From contig JAWDKM010000006.1 in assembly GCA_032464575.1 (NCBI GenBank), forward strand, positions 124,001 to 188,000: DNA of 64,000 nt, in the 5' to 3' direction. A program made the position numbers and the translations under genes. Below the pieces are notes generated by a model that was given only the letters and a program-made list of their open reading frames with translations, was not told the DNA's origin and did not search any database. Numbering within the stretch: position 1 is the stretch's first letter; each line of letters starts with the position of its first letter. Of the stretch, positions 47,522 through 55,839 are shown one piece after another. Source of the DNA: Pontivivens sp032464575 (GTDB lineage: Bacteria > Pseudomonadota > Alphaproteobacteria > Rhodobacterales > Rhodobacteraceae).

Positions 47522-48682
47522 ATGATGAACGCACGCTGGCATACCCTCGGCGTCGGACTGGTTGCCTTCCGGTGTCCCGCCCTTGGAGCCGACAAAGGGC
47601 CATCCGCCCGCTGCTCTGACAGGCCCCGGATCAGGACCGCTGCTGCGCGCGCGCTCACCCTCCTCCTCGCCCTGCTGCTTACCCACCCCGCCCACCCACA
47701 GGGCTTTGCAGGCCTCGGGCAGGGCGCGGAGGGCTTCGCCATTCCGCGGCCCGACCGGCCGTTGGCGTTTCCAATCGATCACGGGGCGCATCCCGACTAC
47801 CGGATCGAGTGGTGGTACGTGACCGCGAACCTTCAGACCACGTCCGGCGCGGCGCGCGGTATCCAGTGGACACTGTTCCGCTCCGCCCTCGCACCCGGCC
47901 GGGGCGACGGCTGGGCGAGCCCCCAGATCTGGATGGGACATGCCGCGCTCACCACGCCCGACACACACCGCTTTGCCGAGCGCTTCGCCCGCGGCGGCAT
48001 CGGGCAGGCGGGGGTGGAGCCGCAGCCCTTCGCCGCCTGGATCGACGATTGGGAGATGGCGGGGCCCGCCCTCTCCGACGTTGCCCTCCGAGCCGATGGC
48101 GAGGGGTTCTCCTACGACCTTCAGCTCTCGGCCACCGGCCCCTTCGTGCCGCAGGGCGAGCGCGGCTACTCGGTGAAGTCGCAGGACGGGCAAGCGAGCT
48201 ACTACTACTCGCAACCGTTCTACGAGGTCACCGGCACCATCACCCTCGACGGCGTGACGGAGGAGGTGACGGGCACCGCCTGGCTCGACCGCGAGTGGTC
48301 CTCGCAACTGCTGTCGGAGGATCAGACCGGGTGGGACTGGTTCTCGCTCAACCTCGAGGACGGAACGCGGGTCATGGCCTTCCAGCTTCGCGGGGCGCGC
48401 GGGGCCTACAACTCCGGCACCTGGATCCGTCCGGACGGCACGCCGCGCCCCCTCCCGCCCGAGGGGCTGCGCTTCACCCCGCTGGAGGTGGCCGAGGTCG
48501 AGGGGCGGGAGATCCCGGTGCGCTGGCGGGTGGAGATCCCGGAGGAGGGGCTGGACGTGGAGGTCGCCGCCCTCAACCCGCAAAGCTGGATGGGCACGCT
48601 CTTTTCCTACTGGGAAGGACCGGTGCGGTTCGAGGGCTCGCATACGGGCCGGGGCTATCTGGAGATGACGGGCTATGAGTGA
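47522..48682 (+). CDS. AttH-like lipocalin/carotenoid 1,2-hydratase-fold protein
   Basis: 386 residues from the first ATG, but the hydrophobic signal sequence (LTLLLALLLTHPAHPQG) starts only near residue 45, so the true start is uncertain. The mature part has the CrtC/AttH signatures RIEWWYVTANLQT, WMGHAALTTPD, TAWLDREWSS and DWFSLNLEDG. Predicted periplasmic lipid-binding partner of the FtsX-type ABC transporter. A stretch like module A is embedded in codons 35-42. Stop overlaps the next gene by 8 nt. Confidence 0.82.
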   Translation: MMNARWHTLGVGLVAFRCPALGADKGPSARCSDRPRIRTAAARALTLLLALLLTHPAHPQGFAGLGQGAEGFAIPRPDRPLAFPIDHGAHPDYRIEWWYVTANLQTTSGAARGIQWTLFRSALAPGRGDGWASPQIWMGHAALTTPDTHRFAERFARGGIGQAGVEPQPFAAWIDDWEMAGPALSDVALRADGEGFSYDLQLSATGPFVPQGERGYSVKSQDGQASYYYSQPFYEVTGTITLDGVTEEVTGTAWLDREWSSQLLSEDQTGWDWFSLNLEDGTRVMAFQLRGARGAYNSGTWIRPDGTPRPLPPEGLRFTPLEVAEVEGREIPVRWRVEIPEEGLDVEVAALNPQSWMGTLFSYWEGPVRFEGSHTGRGYLEMTGYE

Positions 48683-49238
48683 GGCTCCCCACGATCTCGA
48701 CGCGTTCCTCGACGACGCGTGGCAGTTGCTCGGTCGCGGCACGGTGGACAGCAAGTCGGCCGCCAACCGCCCGGCGCTGGCGACGGTGGGGGCGGAGGGA
48801 CCGGAGGCGCGGACGGTCGTGCTGCGCGCGGCGCATCGCGCGGCGGGCACGCTCGATGTCCACTCGCACCGGCTGGCCGGCAAGGTGGCGGAGCTGCGGG
48901 CCGATCCGCGCGGGGCGCTGCATGTGTGGGACGCGAAGCGGAGCGTGCAGATGCGGCTCGCCGGGCTGGCCACGGTCCATGTTGAGGATGCCGAGGCGCG
49001 GGCGGCCTTCGATGCGCTGCCGGAGCATGGGCGGACGATCTATGCGGTCACGCCGAAGCCCGCGTCGGAGGTCGCGGCGCCCTCCGTACCGGAGTTCGAC
49101 GCCGATCCTTGGCCGGGCTTCGCGCTGATCCGGCTGACGCTGGAACGGATCGAGCTGCTGCATCTGGGGCGGGAGCGGCACAGCCGGGCGGTCTATGAAC
49201 GCAGCGCCGGCTGGGCGGGGCGGTGGCTCGTTCCGTAG
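48675..49238 (+). CDS. Pyridoxamine 5'-phosphate oxidase-fold protein
   Basis: 187 residues with the split-barrel flavin fold: TVDSKSAANRPALATVGAEGPEARTVVLR at the N-terminus contains the typical RTVVLR strand, and the end reads LERIELLHLGRERHSRAVYER. Likely FMN-binding; lacks enough features to call true PdxH. Its start lies inside the attH stop. Confidence 0.85.
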   Translation: MSEAPHDLDAFLDDAWQLLGRGTVDSKSAANRPALATVGAEGPEARTVVLRAAHRAAGTLDVHSHRLAGKVAELRADPRGALHVWDAKRSVQMRLAGLATVHVEDAEARAAFDALPEHGRTIYAVTPKPASEVAAPSVPEFDADPWPGFALIRLTLERIELLHLGRERHSRAVYERSAGWAGRWLVP

Positions 49239-49390
49239 GGGCGTATTCCACCGGTGTGATGTGGGGCCGGTATCGCGACCCGGCTGGATGGTCCGCGGCT
49301 TTGCACGGCGACATGTTTCGGCAGGCGGGGCACCATCTGCGCGCGCCTCGAATGCCGCGAACAGTGCCGCTTCGCCCGGACACGGCCGCC

Positions 49391-49441
49391 GCTGGAGCGG
49401 ATCGAGCAGCTGCATTAGGGGCAGGAGCGGCATTGCCGAGT
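49391..49441 (+). pseudogene. Decayed duplicate of the PNPOx gene 3' segment
   Basis: Fifty-one bases align with 49140-49190 of the preceding gene at roughly 41 positions (CTGGAGCGGATCGAGCAGCT against CTGGAACGGATCGAGCTGCT), but with an in-frame TAG. It is a broken second copy in the 444-bp gap. Confidence 0.55.
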
Positions 49442-49612
49442 GTGCTGCGAAGGAGGCCAGACCGATCGGGCGCTGGCCGTTGCCGCGGCGATACCTATCG
49501 TCGGAGCGATAGGCGCGGAGGGCCGAACAGCTCGGGAGTACAGGCGTGCCAGATTGTTCAGCGACATTCGCCGGTGAACGAGACATCCCTGATGGTGCAG
49601 GGCTCCGAAAGG

Positions 49613-49674
49613 TCCCGGATCAAGTCCGGGACGGTTTCAACTCCGAGCAACCGCCCCGGCCGACGCGCCGGGGC
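49613..49674 (-). repeat. Short repeat: modules A and B only
   Basis: TCCCGGATCAAGTCCGGGA (49613-49631) and GCCCCGGCC..GCCGGGGC (49653-49674), just after the lipoprotein gene stop on the minus strand, where they may act as a terminator-like double hairpin. Confidence 0.7.
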
Positions 49675-49682
49675 CTTGTCCC

Positions 49683-50000
49683 CTACGACTGACCGCAGAA
49701 GCGCACCACCTGCATGAAGTTCACCAGCGCCTGCGTCTGCCGCCGCGCCGTCTCGGTCTGGCCGAGGATGTCGGTCCGCAGCCCCGGCGCCACGCCGGCC
49801 GCGATCAGGACGCCGGCCATGGACTGGCCCTGCTCGACGAGGCCCAGCAGCGCCTCGGTCGCCGCAAGCTCCTCGCAGTTCATGGCGAGGATGCGCTCCA
49901 CCACCTCCGTCGCCACGGCGGAGGTGTCGGGGCGGGCGGGGTCCTGGGGCGCGGCGCAGGCGGCGAGCAGCAGGAGGAGCGGGACGAGGAACCGGATCAT
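49683..50000 (-). CDS. Small hypothetical lipoprotein
   Basis: 105 residues with lipobox LAAC (LLLLLAACAAPQ) giving a lipidated Cys. Mature part is short and helical, with Cys in AMNCEEL and FCGQS. Start at 50000 overlaps the thiN stop (ATGA), so coupled. Function unknown. Confidence 0.72.
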   Translation of the reverse strand: MIRFLVPLLLLLAACAAPQDPARPDTSAVATEVVERILAMNCEELAATEALLGLVEQGQSMAGVLIAAGVAPGLRTDILGQTETARRQTQALVNFMQVVRFCGQS

Positions 50001-50647
50001 TCCACGGCACATAGCGCATCCGCCACCACGTCCAGCCAGTCGCGCGGCAGGATGCCGAGGAGCGGCCCCGACGCCTCGACCTCCACCGGTCCCGTCGCGA
50101 CGTTCGAGGTGCCGACCCGGCCCGCGGGCGTCAGCTCCAGCCCGTCGATGGGCCAGCGCAGGCCCGTACTGCGCCCCCGCACGGGCCCCATGGGAAACAG
50201 CGAGACCCGCGTGCCCGCCGCCACGTCGAGCCGCAGCCCCGCGCGCCAGCGAAAGCAGATGTCCACCGGATCGACGATCAGCACCCGGCCCGGATGCGCC
50301 ACGAGCGTGCTCATCGCCGCGAGCTGATGGTCGATGCGCGCGCCGGTGAAGCCCGTCGCCAGCACCAGCGGCGCGGCGATGCGCTGGAGGCATTTCTCGA
50401 AATCGGTGCTGTCCTGATCGTCGACGTGGTGGACCGGAACGTCGCCCCAACCCGCCGGATCCTGCAGCGAGTCCAGATCGCCGATCACCGCGTCGGGCCG
50501 CAGTCCCAGCGCCGCGAGGCCATCCGCCCCGCCATCCGCCGCCACGATGCCGGTCGTGCGGGCGGCCACCCCATGAACCAGCTCCGCATCCAGCGGACCG
50601 CCGCCGACCAGTAGCACCGGTGCATCATATCTCAAGCGCGGCGTCAT
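49997..50647 (-). CDS. thiN: Thiamine diphosphokinase
   Basis: 216 residues: VLLVGGGPLDAELV, ADGGADGLAALGLRPDAVIGDLDSL (conserved DGG and GDxDS), DSTDFEKCL and GFTGARIDHQL. It converts thiamine to TPP. The ATG at 50647 gives the family N-terminus. Confidence 0.92.
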   Translation of the reverse strand: MTPRLRYDAPVLLVGGGPLDAELVHGVAARTTGIVAADGGADGLAALGLRPDAVIGDLDSLQDPAGWGDVPVHHVDDQDSTDFEKCLQRIAAPLVLATGFTGARIDHQLAAMSTLVAHPGRVLIVDPVDICFRWRAGLRLDVAAGTRVSLFPMGPVRGRSTGLRWPIDGLELTPAGRVGTSNVATGPVEVEASGPLLGILPRDWLDVVADALCAVE

Positions 50648-50738
50648 CCGCCCCACCTTTCGCCTCCCGCACGCTGCGTCAAGCGCTTGCATCGCCCCGC
50701 CGCCCGGCTAGGCTCGCGCGAAACGAGGGAGGGGACAC

Positions 50739-51539
50739 ATGAACCGACGGCCGCGCATCGCCCTGCGCTTTGGCGCGTTTTCCTGCGAGATGGAGGGGGT
50801 CGAGGATCCGGTCGCCATGCTGAAGCGCCTCGTCGCCTTCTGCGAGGAGGTCGAGACGCGCAATCCGGAGTTCGGACAACGCGTCGTGCCGCTCTCCGAA
50901 CTGAACGCCGCCCTCGTGACCGAGGGATCGGTCCATGCCGAGGTGACCGACGGCCGCCTCGTCCTGCGCGACACGGGCGGTGCCGACGCGCTCGTGTTCG
51001 ACAGCGAGGACGAGGAGGACGACGAGGAAGAGGAGGCGAACTTCTTCGCATCCGGTGCCCCGGCCGTCGGCGCGCGAGCCGCCTCCGACAGCGACCTCGC
51101 CATGCCGATGCCCGGTGCGGAGAAGGAGATCACCAGCATCGAGGAGCTGGAGAAGATGGCCCCCGCGCTGCCCGACGATGCGCTGGCCAGCGCCCTCGAC
51201 CGCGCGATGACGCAGAGCGTGGCGGGCCCTGAGCCGGGCGCGAAGCGTGCCGCGCCGCTGCTCAGCCTGCGCGACTACGCCGCGCCGCGCCGCCCCCGCC
51301 GCCCCGTCGACGCGCTGGAGATCGCAGCCGCCTACAATCACCACCTGCGCGGCGAGCCGGAATTCCGGGGCGAGGCCCTGCTGGCGGAGATGACGCGCAT
51401 CGACATCGGCCGCGCGCTGGAACCGGCGGAGCCGAAGGCGGCGTTCGGCACGCTGGTGGAGAAGGGCCATTTCGTGCCCGTCGAAGGCCGCCCCGACATC
51501 TACCGCCTGTCCGATGAGGTGGCGAACCGCTTCCGTTAA
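50739..51539 (+). CDS. Conserved hypothetical protein, acidic linker
   Basis: 266 residues. N-domain of about 85 residues, then an acidic stretch (DSEDEEDDEEEEANFF), a low-complexity hinge and a C-terminal domain ending EKGHFVPVEGRPDIYRLSDE, which resembles a winged-helix end. No family recognised. Strong ribosome-binding site GAGGGAGGGG. Its stop overlaps the creA stop, on the opposite strand, by 4 nt. Confidence 0.75.
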   Translation: MNRRPRIALRFGAFSCEMEGVEDPVAMLKRLVAFCEEVETRNPEFGQRVVPLSELNAALVTEGSVHAEVTDGRLVLRDTGGADALVFDSEDEEDDEEEEANFFASGAPAVGARAASDSDLAMPMPGAEKEITSIEELEKMAPALPDDALASALDRAMTQSVAGPEPGAKRAAPLLSLRDYAAPRRPRRPVDALEIAAAYNHHLRGEPEFRGEALLAEMTRIDIGRALEPAEPKAAFGTLVEKGHFVPVEGRPDIYRLSDEVANRFR

Positions 51540-51994
51540 CCGGCCGCGTCCCACGGCCGGATCACCACGGCGGAGATCGAATTCTTCGGGCTCCCCTCGA
51601 TCAGACGGTCCGAATAGGTGAGATAGATCAGCGTGTTGCGCGCCTCGTCGAAGAAGCGCACCACCTGTACCCGCTTGAAGAGCAGCGAGGCGCGCTGCCC
51701 GAAGACCTCCTCCCCCTCGTCGAGCTCCTCCGGCTCGAAGGAGATCGGCCCGGTCTGGCGGCAAGCGATGGAGGCGTCCGACGTGTCCTCCGCAATGCCG
51801 AGCGAGCCTTGGATGCCACCCGTCCGCGCACGGGAGACGAAGCAGGACACGCCGTCGACCTTCGGATCGTCGAACGCCTCGACCACGATGCGGTGATTGG
51901 CGCCCAGCAGCCGCCAGGCGGTCGTGACCTCGCCGATCTCCTCGGCGGTGGCGGGCAGGGCGATGAGGGCGCAAAGGGCTGCGATACGGATCAT
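51536..51994 (-). CDS. creA: CreA-family periplasmic protein
   Basis: 152 residues. Signal peptide MIRIAALCALIALPATA, then EIGEVTTAWRLLG, VDGVSCFVSRARTGG and SIACRQTGPI, the CreA signatures. Function unknown in E. coli as well. Confidence 0.92.
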   Translation of the reverse strand: MIRIAALCALIALPATAEEIGEVTTAWRLLGANHRIVVEAFDDPKVDGVSCFVSRARTGGIQGSLGIAEDTSDASIACRQTGPISFEPEELDEGEEVFGQRASLLFKRVQVVRFFDEARNTLIYLTYSDRLIEGSPKNSISAVVIRPWDAAG

Positions 51995-52167
51995 GGGGCT
52001 CTCCTTTTGTCGGAGAGATAGGGGCGAATGCGCCCTTTTCGCCCCGCAATCGCAAAGGCGGGCAATGCGTCGGCCGGAGCAATCTCTACTGAAGGTGCTG
52101 GTCGCTTTTCGATGCGAGATCAGTTAAGGTCTGCGTTATTGTGCCTTGGTATATGGATGGGGGAGTA

Positions 52168-52545
52168 ATGAGCGAGACTTCGAGCCGCGATATAGTTCCC
52201 CTGCGCGCGATGCAGGCCAGCGCGCTGCCGCTGTCCGGTGACGTCACCCAGGACATCCTGCCATGGACCTGGTGGATGCGCTTCTTCGGTCAGTGGGGGC
52301 TGGTCAACATCAACCTTGGCCGCACCCCGGATCCGGACGGGGAGCGCCGCATCCTGGAGGAGGTCGGCAGCTACGGCCGTCAGCTCGGCCGGCTGTCCGA
52401 CGCGCTGGAGGCGGTGATCGGCGCCACCCTCACCAAGGAGGACGGCACCTTCGACCGCGACAGGCTCAGCGACGAGCAGATCGCCGCACTCGTCGACTTC
52501 AGGGAGCTTCTGGAGGCGGTCCGGGAGGTGAAGGAGCGGTCCTGA
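52168..52545 (+). CDS. Small hypothetical protein
   Basis: 125 residues from the ATG at 52168, chosen for GGGGGAG just upstream. Contains a hydrophobic WTWWMRFFGQWGLVNINLG stretch and a helical C-terminus rich in charged residues (DFRELLEAVREVKERS). Likely conserved in Rhodobacteraceae; role unknown. Confidence 0.7.
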   Translation: MSETSSRDIVPLRAMQASALPLSGDVTQDILPWTWWMRFFGQWGLVNINLGRTPDPDGERRILEEVGSYGRQLGRLSDALEAVIGATLTKEDGTFDRDRLSDEQIAALVDFRELLEAVREVKERS

Positions 52546-52580
52546 GGTCGCCTCGCCCGGGGACGCCCTGTGTATGGTGT

Positions 52581-53219
52581 CTAGGTCAGCGTCTTCGGGC
52601 CGGCCGGCGTCTCGATCCGTGCCTCCCAGCGGGCCCCCGTGCCCCGGACGATCCGGGGCGGTCGATCGACAGACAGGTCGCAGTAGAGGCCTGCGATCCG
52701 GTCGGGTGCCGGATGGGCGAGGTGCAGCGACAGCAGCCGCGCGCCGAGATCCGGGATCTCCGACATCGCGGTCGGATCGCCCCTGTGATCGATGAGCGAA
52801 GGCACCGCGCCATCCAGCGGCAGCGATCCGTCGGAGGGGATGGAGAAGGCGAAGACCGGGTCTTCGGGCGGCAGCGGCACGACCTCGCCGAAGAGGTCGC
52901 CCCGGCCCGCGACCGTCGAGGCGATATCGACGGTGGCCGCGACGCAGCCGCGCAGCCGCCGTCCGGCCTCCCAGTTCCGCCGCACCCCGTCCTCATCGTC
53001 GAGGCCGAACCAGCGAGGACGCTTCGGCGGCCTGCCCTCCGGATCGAGCGCCACGATCTCCAGATAGACCCCGTCGCCCAGTTGCAGGCGGTGGTTGTGG
53101 GTGCCCATGTAGCGGTGCCGCGTGCCGAACGGAACGTCGAGGTCGAGGCAGCGGCGGACATGCGCCACGCCCTCTGCCAGCGTCGGCGCGACGAGTGTGA
53201 GGTGATCGAGCCGCAGCAT
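52581..53219 (-). CDS. VOC/glyoxalase-like domain protein
   Basis: 212 residues. LRLDHLTLVAPTLAEGVAHV is the typical VOC opening with a metal His, followed by GTHNHRLQLGDGVYLEIVALDP. A Glyoxalase_3-like arrangement. Substrate unknown. Last of a ubiH-stf0-VOC run; 10 nt after the sulfotransferase stop. Confidence 0.85.
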   Translation of the reverse strand: MLRLDHLTLVAPTLAEGVAHVRRCLDLDVPFGTRHRYMGTHNHRLQLGDGVYLEIVALDPEGRPPKRPRWFGLDDEDGVRRNWEAGRRLRGCVAATVDIASTVAGRGDLFGEVVPLPPEDPVFAFSIPSDGSLPLDGAVPSLIDHRGDPTAMSEIPDLGARLLSLHLAHPAPDRIAGLYCDLSVDRPPRIVRGTGARWEARIETPAGPKTLT

Positions 53220-53229
53220 CGCGGCCGCC

Positions 53230-54003
53230 CTATGGTGCATCGGGCGCATCCGCCCGAAACCGCCTTGCCCAGCCGGCGTTCACATTGTCGGACAGGCGCG
53301 CCGTCGGGACCGCGACCTGTGCGGCGGCGGCGGGGTCGAGCGACAGGGCCCGCAGCACCTCCGCCAGCACACCGCGCGGGTCCGCCGCCAGCGCGTCATA
53401 TTCGATGCGCACGGGCGCGACCCCCTCCCGCTCGAACCACCGCTCCCAGGCGGCGTCGAGCGCGGTGAGCCCCGCGACATGGCGCGCGATGGCCTCCGCA
53501 TCGTAGCGGGGCTCCTGCGGCGGCGAGAGCCGTTCGAGCTCGGAGCCGTCGGCATGGCGGTGCCAGAGCCCGGTCTGCTCCGCCCGCGTGCGTGAGATCG
53601 CTTGCGCCAGCTTGTCCCTGCGCGAGAGATGGAGGAAGAGGACGCGCCCGAACGCGGCCTCGATCCGCGCCACGTCGCCCGGCAGATCCGGGTGCAGCAG
53701 TTCGAGCCGCGACAGGAAGAAGTCGAGGCTGCCGCCCTGCATCCGCAGCCCGAACATGCCGCTTGGCCCCGTTCCGCGCCGCCGCCCTGCGTCGAGAACC
53801 GCCGCCACCGCCGCACGGTCCGAGGTGAACTCCGAAGCCGTCAGGTCGTAGGCGGCAAGCCATCCTTCCAGCGACGGCGTGTGGAAATGCGATCCCGGCC
53901 GCCCGGCGAGGCCCGTGGCCGCAAGCATCCGGCAGAGCAGCGTGCTGCCGCTGCGTGGCGCCGTGCAGATGATGTAGGCGTCGAAAGGGCCCTCCGGCGT
54001 CAT
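53230..54003 (-). CDS. Stf0-family sulfotransferase
   Basis: 257 residues. The PAPS-binding 5'-PSB loop is CTAPRSGSTLLCRMLAATG near residue 13, with FHLS-type 'LFLHLSRRDKLAQAISRTRAEQTGLWH', which is characteristic of Stf0. It would transfer sulfate to a carbohydrate or lipid; acceptor unknown. Confidence 0.9.
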   Translation of the reverse strand: MTPEGPFDAYIICTAPRSGSTLLCRMLAATGLAGRPGSHFHTPSLEGWLAAYDLTASEFTSDRAAVAAVLDAGRRRGTGPSGMFGLRMQGGSLDFFLSRLELLHPDLPGDVARIEAAFGRVLFLHLSRRDKLAQAISRTRAEQTGLWHRHADGSELERLSPPQEPRYDAEAIARHVAGLTALDAAWERWFEREGVAPVRIEYDALAADPRGVLAEVLRALSLDPAAAAQVAVPTARLSDNVNAGWARRFRADAPDAP

Positions 54004-54052
54004 GTGCCCGCGCCCGCTGCGGCAGGCGGACGCGGCACGTCCGGGAGGGGCT

Positions 54053-55276
54053 TCACAGCGGGCGGCCCCGCATCAGGCGCGGCAGGTCGCCGGTCAGGCC
54101 CGCGGCCTCGCGCATGAAGCCGCGCCGCGCGGCCGGGACCGCGTTCACCGCCCCGAGGCCGAGGTCGCGCAGGCTGCGCAGAACTGGGTTGTCGTTGGAG
54201 AACAGCCGGTTCAGCCCGTCCGTCGCCAGCGCCAGCCCGCCCGTGTCGAAGCGCCGCCAGCGCGCGTAGCGCTCCAGCACGCCGGGCCGCGACCAGTCCT
54301 CGCCGCGTCGTTTCGCATCCGTCAGCACCTCGGCGAGTGCGGCCACGTCCCGCAGGCCCAGGTTGAGGCCCTGACCCGCCAGCGGGTGGATCCCGTGCGC
54401 CGCGTCGCCCGCCAGCGCCACCCGCTCCGCCGTCCACGCCCGCGCGAGGCTCAGTCCCAGCGGATAGGTGTATCGCCTGCCCGCCAGCCGGATCTCACCG
54501 AGGAAATCGCCGAAGCGCGGGCGCAGGGCGGCGAGGTAGCCTTCGTCATCGGCTGCCTGCACCGCCTCCGCCCGCTCCGTGGCTTCCGTCCACACGATGG
54601 AGCACCGGTTGCCCGGCAACGGCAGGATCGCAAGCGGGCCTTCGGGAAAGAACATCTGGTGGGCGATGCCGTGATGGGGATGTTCGTGCTCGAGCGCGCA
54701 GACGAGGCTCGTCTGCCCGTAGCTCCACGCCATCCGCCCGATCCCCGCCCGCTCCGCCGTGCCGGACCCGCGGCCGTCGCAGCCGATGACGAGGCGGCAG
54801 GTAAGGGTCTCGCCCCCTTCCAGCGCGAGCTCCGCATGGGTCGGGTGGATGGTCTGGCCGGTGACGCGGACGGGCGCGCTGGTCTCGATCCCCGCGCCCT
54901 TGACGGCCTCGGCGAGGGCCGCGCGCAGCCAGCGATCCTCGATCAACGCGCCGAACGGTCCTTCTTCGATCTCGCGATGGTCGAAGTGGACGTGGAGGGG
55001 CGAGCCGCCGGAGCCGACCTGTCCGTCGCTCACGACGATATCGTTGATCGGCTGGGCGTGATCGCCGACCGCACCCCAGACGCCGATCCCCTGGAGCAGG
55101 CGCTGTGAGCCGAGCGCGATCGCGTAGGCGCGCCCGTCGAATTCGGGATCCGCGGTGGTCCCGGGCGGCAGCGCGTCGATCAGCGTGACGCGAAAGCCCG
55201 CGGAGGCGAGCGCGAGGGCGAGAGCCGGGCCGTTCAGCCCGCCCCCGACGATGGCGATATCGGTGTCCGGCGTCAT
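54053..55276 (-). CDS. UbiH/UbiF-family FAD-dependent hydroxylase
   Basis: 407 residues. FAD motifs IAIVGGGLNGPALALALASAG, GCDGRGSGTAERAGI and GDAAHGIHPLAGQGLNLGLRD. It hydroxylates an aromatic ubiquinone precursor at the inner membrane; which ring position cannot be told. The ATG at 55276 gives the family N-terminus. Confidence 0.92.
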   Translation of the reverse strand: MTPDTDIAIVGGGLNGPALALALASAGFRVTLIDALPPGTTADPEFDGRAYAIALGSQRLLQGIGVWGAVGDHAQPINDIVVSDGQVGSGGSPLHVHFDHREIEEGPFGALIEDRWLRAALAEAVKGAGIETSAPVRVTGQTIHPTHAELALEGGETLTCRLVIGCDGRGSGTAERAGIGRMAWSYGQTSLVCALEHEHPHHGIAHQMFFPEGPLAILPLPGNRCSIVWTEATERAEAVQAADDEGYLAALRPRFGDFLGEIRLAGRRYTYPLGLSLARAWTAERVALAGDAAHGIHPLAGQGLNLGLRDVAALAEVLTDAKRRGEDWSRPGVLERYARWRRFDTGGLALATDGLNRLFSNDNPVLRSLRDLGLGAVNAVPAARRGFMREAAGLTGDLPRLMRGRPL

Positions 55277-55447
55277 GCCCGTATCTATGGGGCGCAAGGG
55301 CCCCATGTCCATCGCGGCGCGGGGTCGCTGGGGTGGATTTTGGGGTTGGGTCATTGAAGCGGTTCCGCGCTGGACCTGCGATCGCCTCGACACACGGACG
55401 TCGTAGGCTTCCCGAGGAGCTTTCACGACCCATACGCTGTTGTGCGG

Positions 55448-55755
55448 AGGGCCGCGGCCGACCTGGAGGGCGCGCTTGAAACGCTTCTTGCTGAGCGCAC
55501 GCTTTCAAGCATCCATGTCGCGTTTGTGACGAATGACCTCGCCAATGCGCCCTCCGGGGGGAGGGTGATCCGGCATCCCGGAAACTGTCCAGTGGACAGT
55601 TTCGCCGGATCGCGGGCGGAGCCCCGGACGGGCGCGGCCCGGCGGTGCCGCCGGGCGGGGCACCCATTCTATGCGGTACCACCCCGGACTCGATCCGGGG
55701 TCTCCCTCCCCACGAGCAGGCCGTTGCCAAAGGTCCCGGCGCTCCGGCCGGGACG
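55448..55755 (+). repeat. Composite intergenic repeat, copy 5
   Basis: Left (55448-55474), core with CAAGCATCCATGTCGC, right (55548-55565), a nested palindrome (55569-55611), then A (55683-55701) and B (55734-55755). The nested palindrome has an 11-bp perfect inner stem GAAACTGTCCA (55582-55592) and TGGACAGTTTC with outer ATCCGG/CCGGAT. It lies between divergent ubiH and the amidase; the first 170 bp of the gap hold only promoter-like space. Confidence 0.8.
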
Positions 55756-55839
55756 GTCCCGCGTTACACGACCGAAGCACCCCGATTGCACCGCCTCCAG
55801 CTGCCCGCTACCGTGCGCCGACCGCGAGAGGGAGCGCCC

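Noticed and set aside
44636..48973. A 4.3-kb open frame on the minus strand across the ABC permease and attH genes
   Set aside because: It is antisense to well-supported genes, has no recognisable domain, and long antisense frames are expected at this G+C content.
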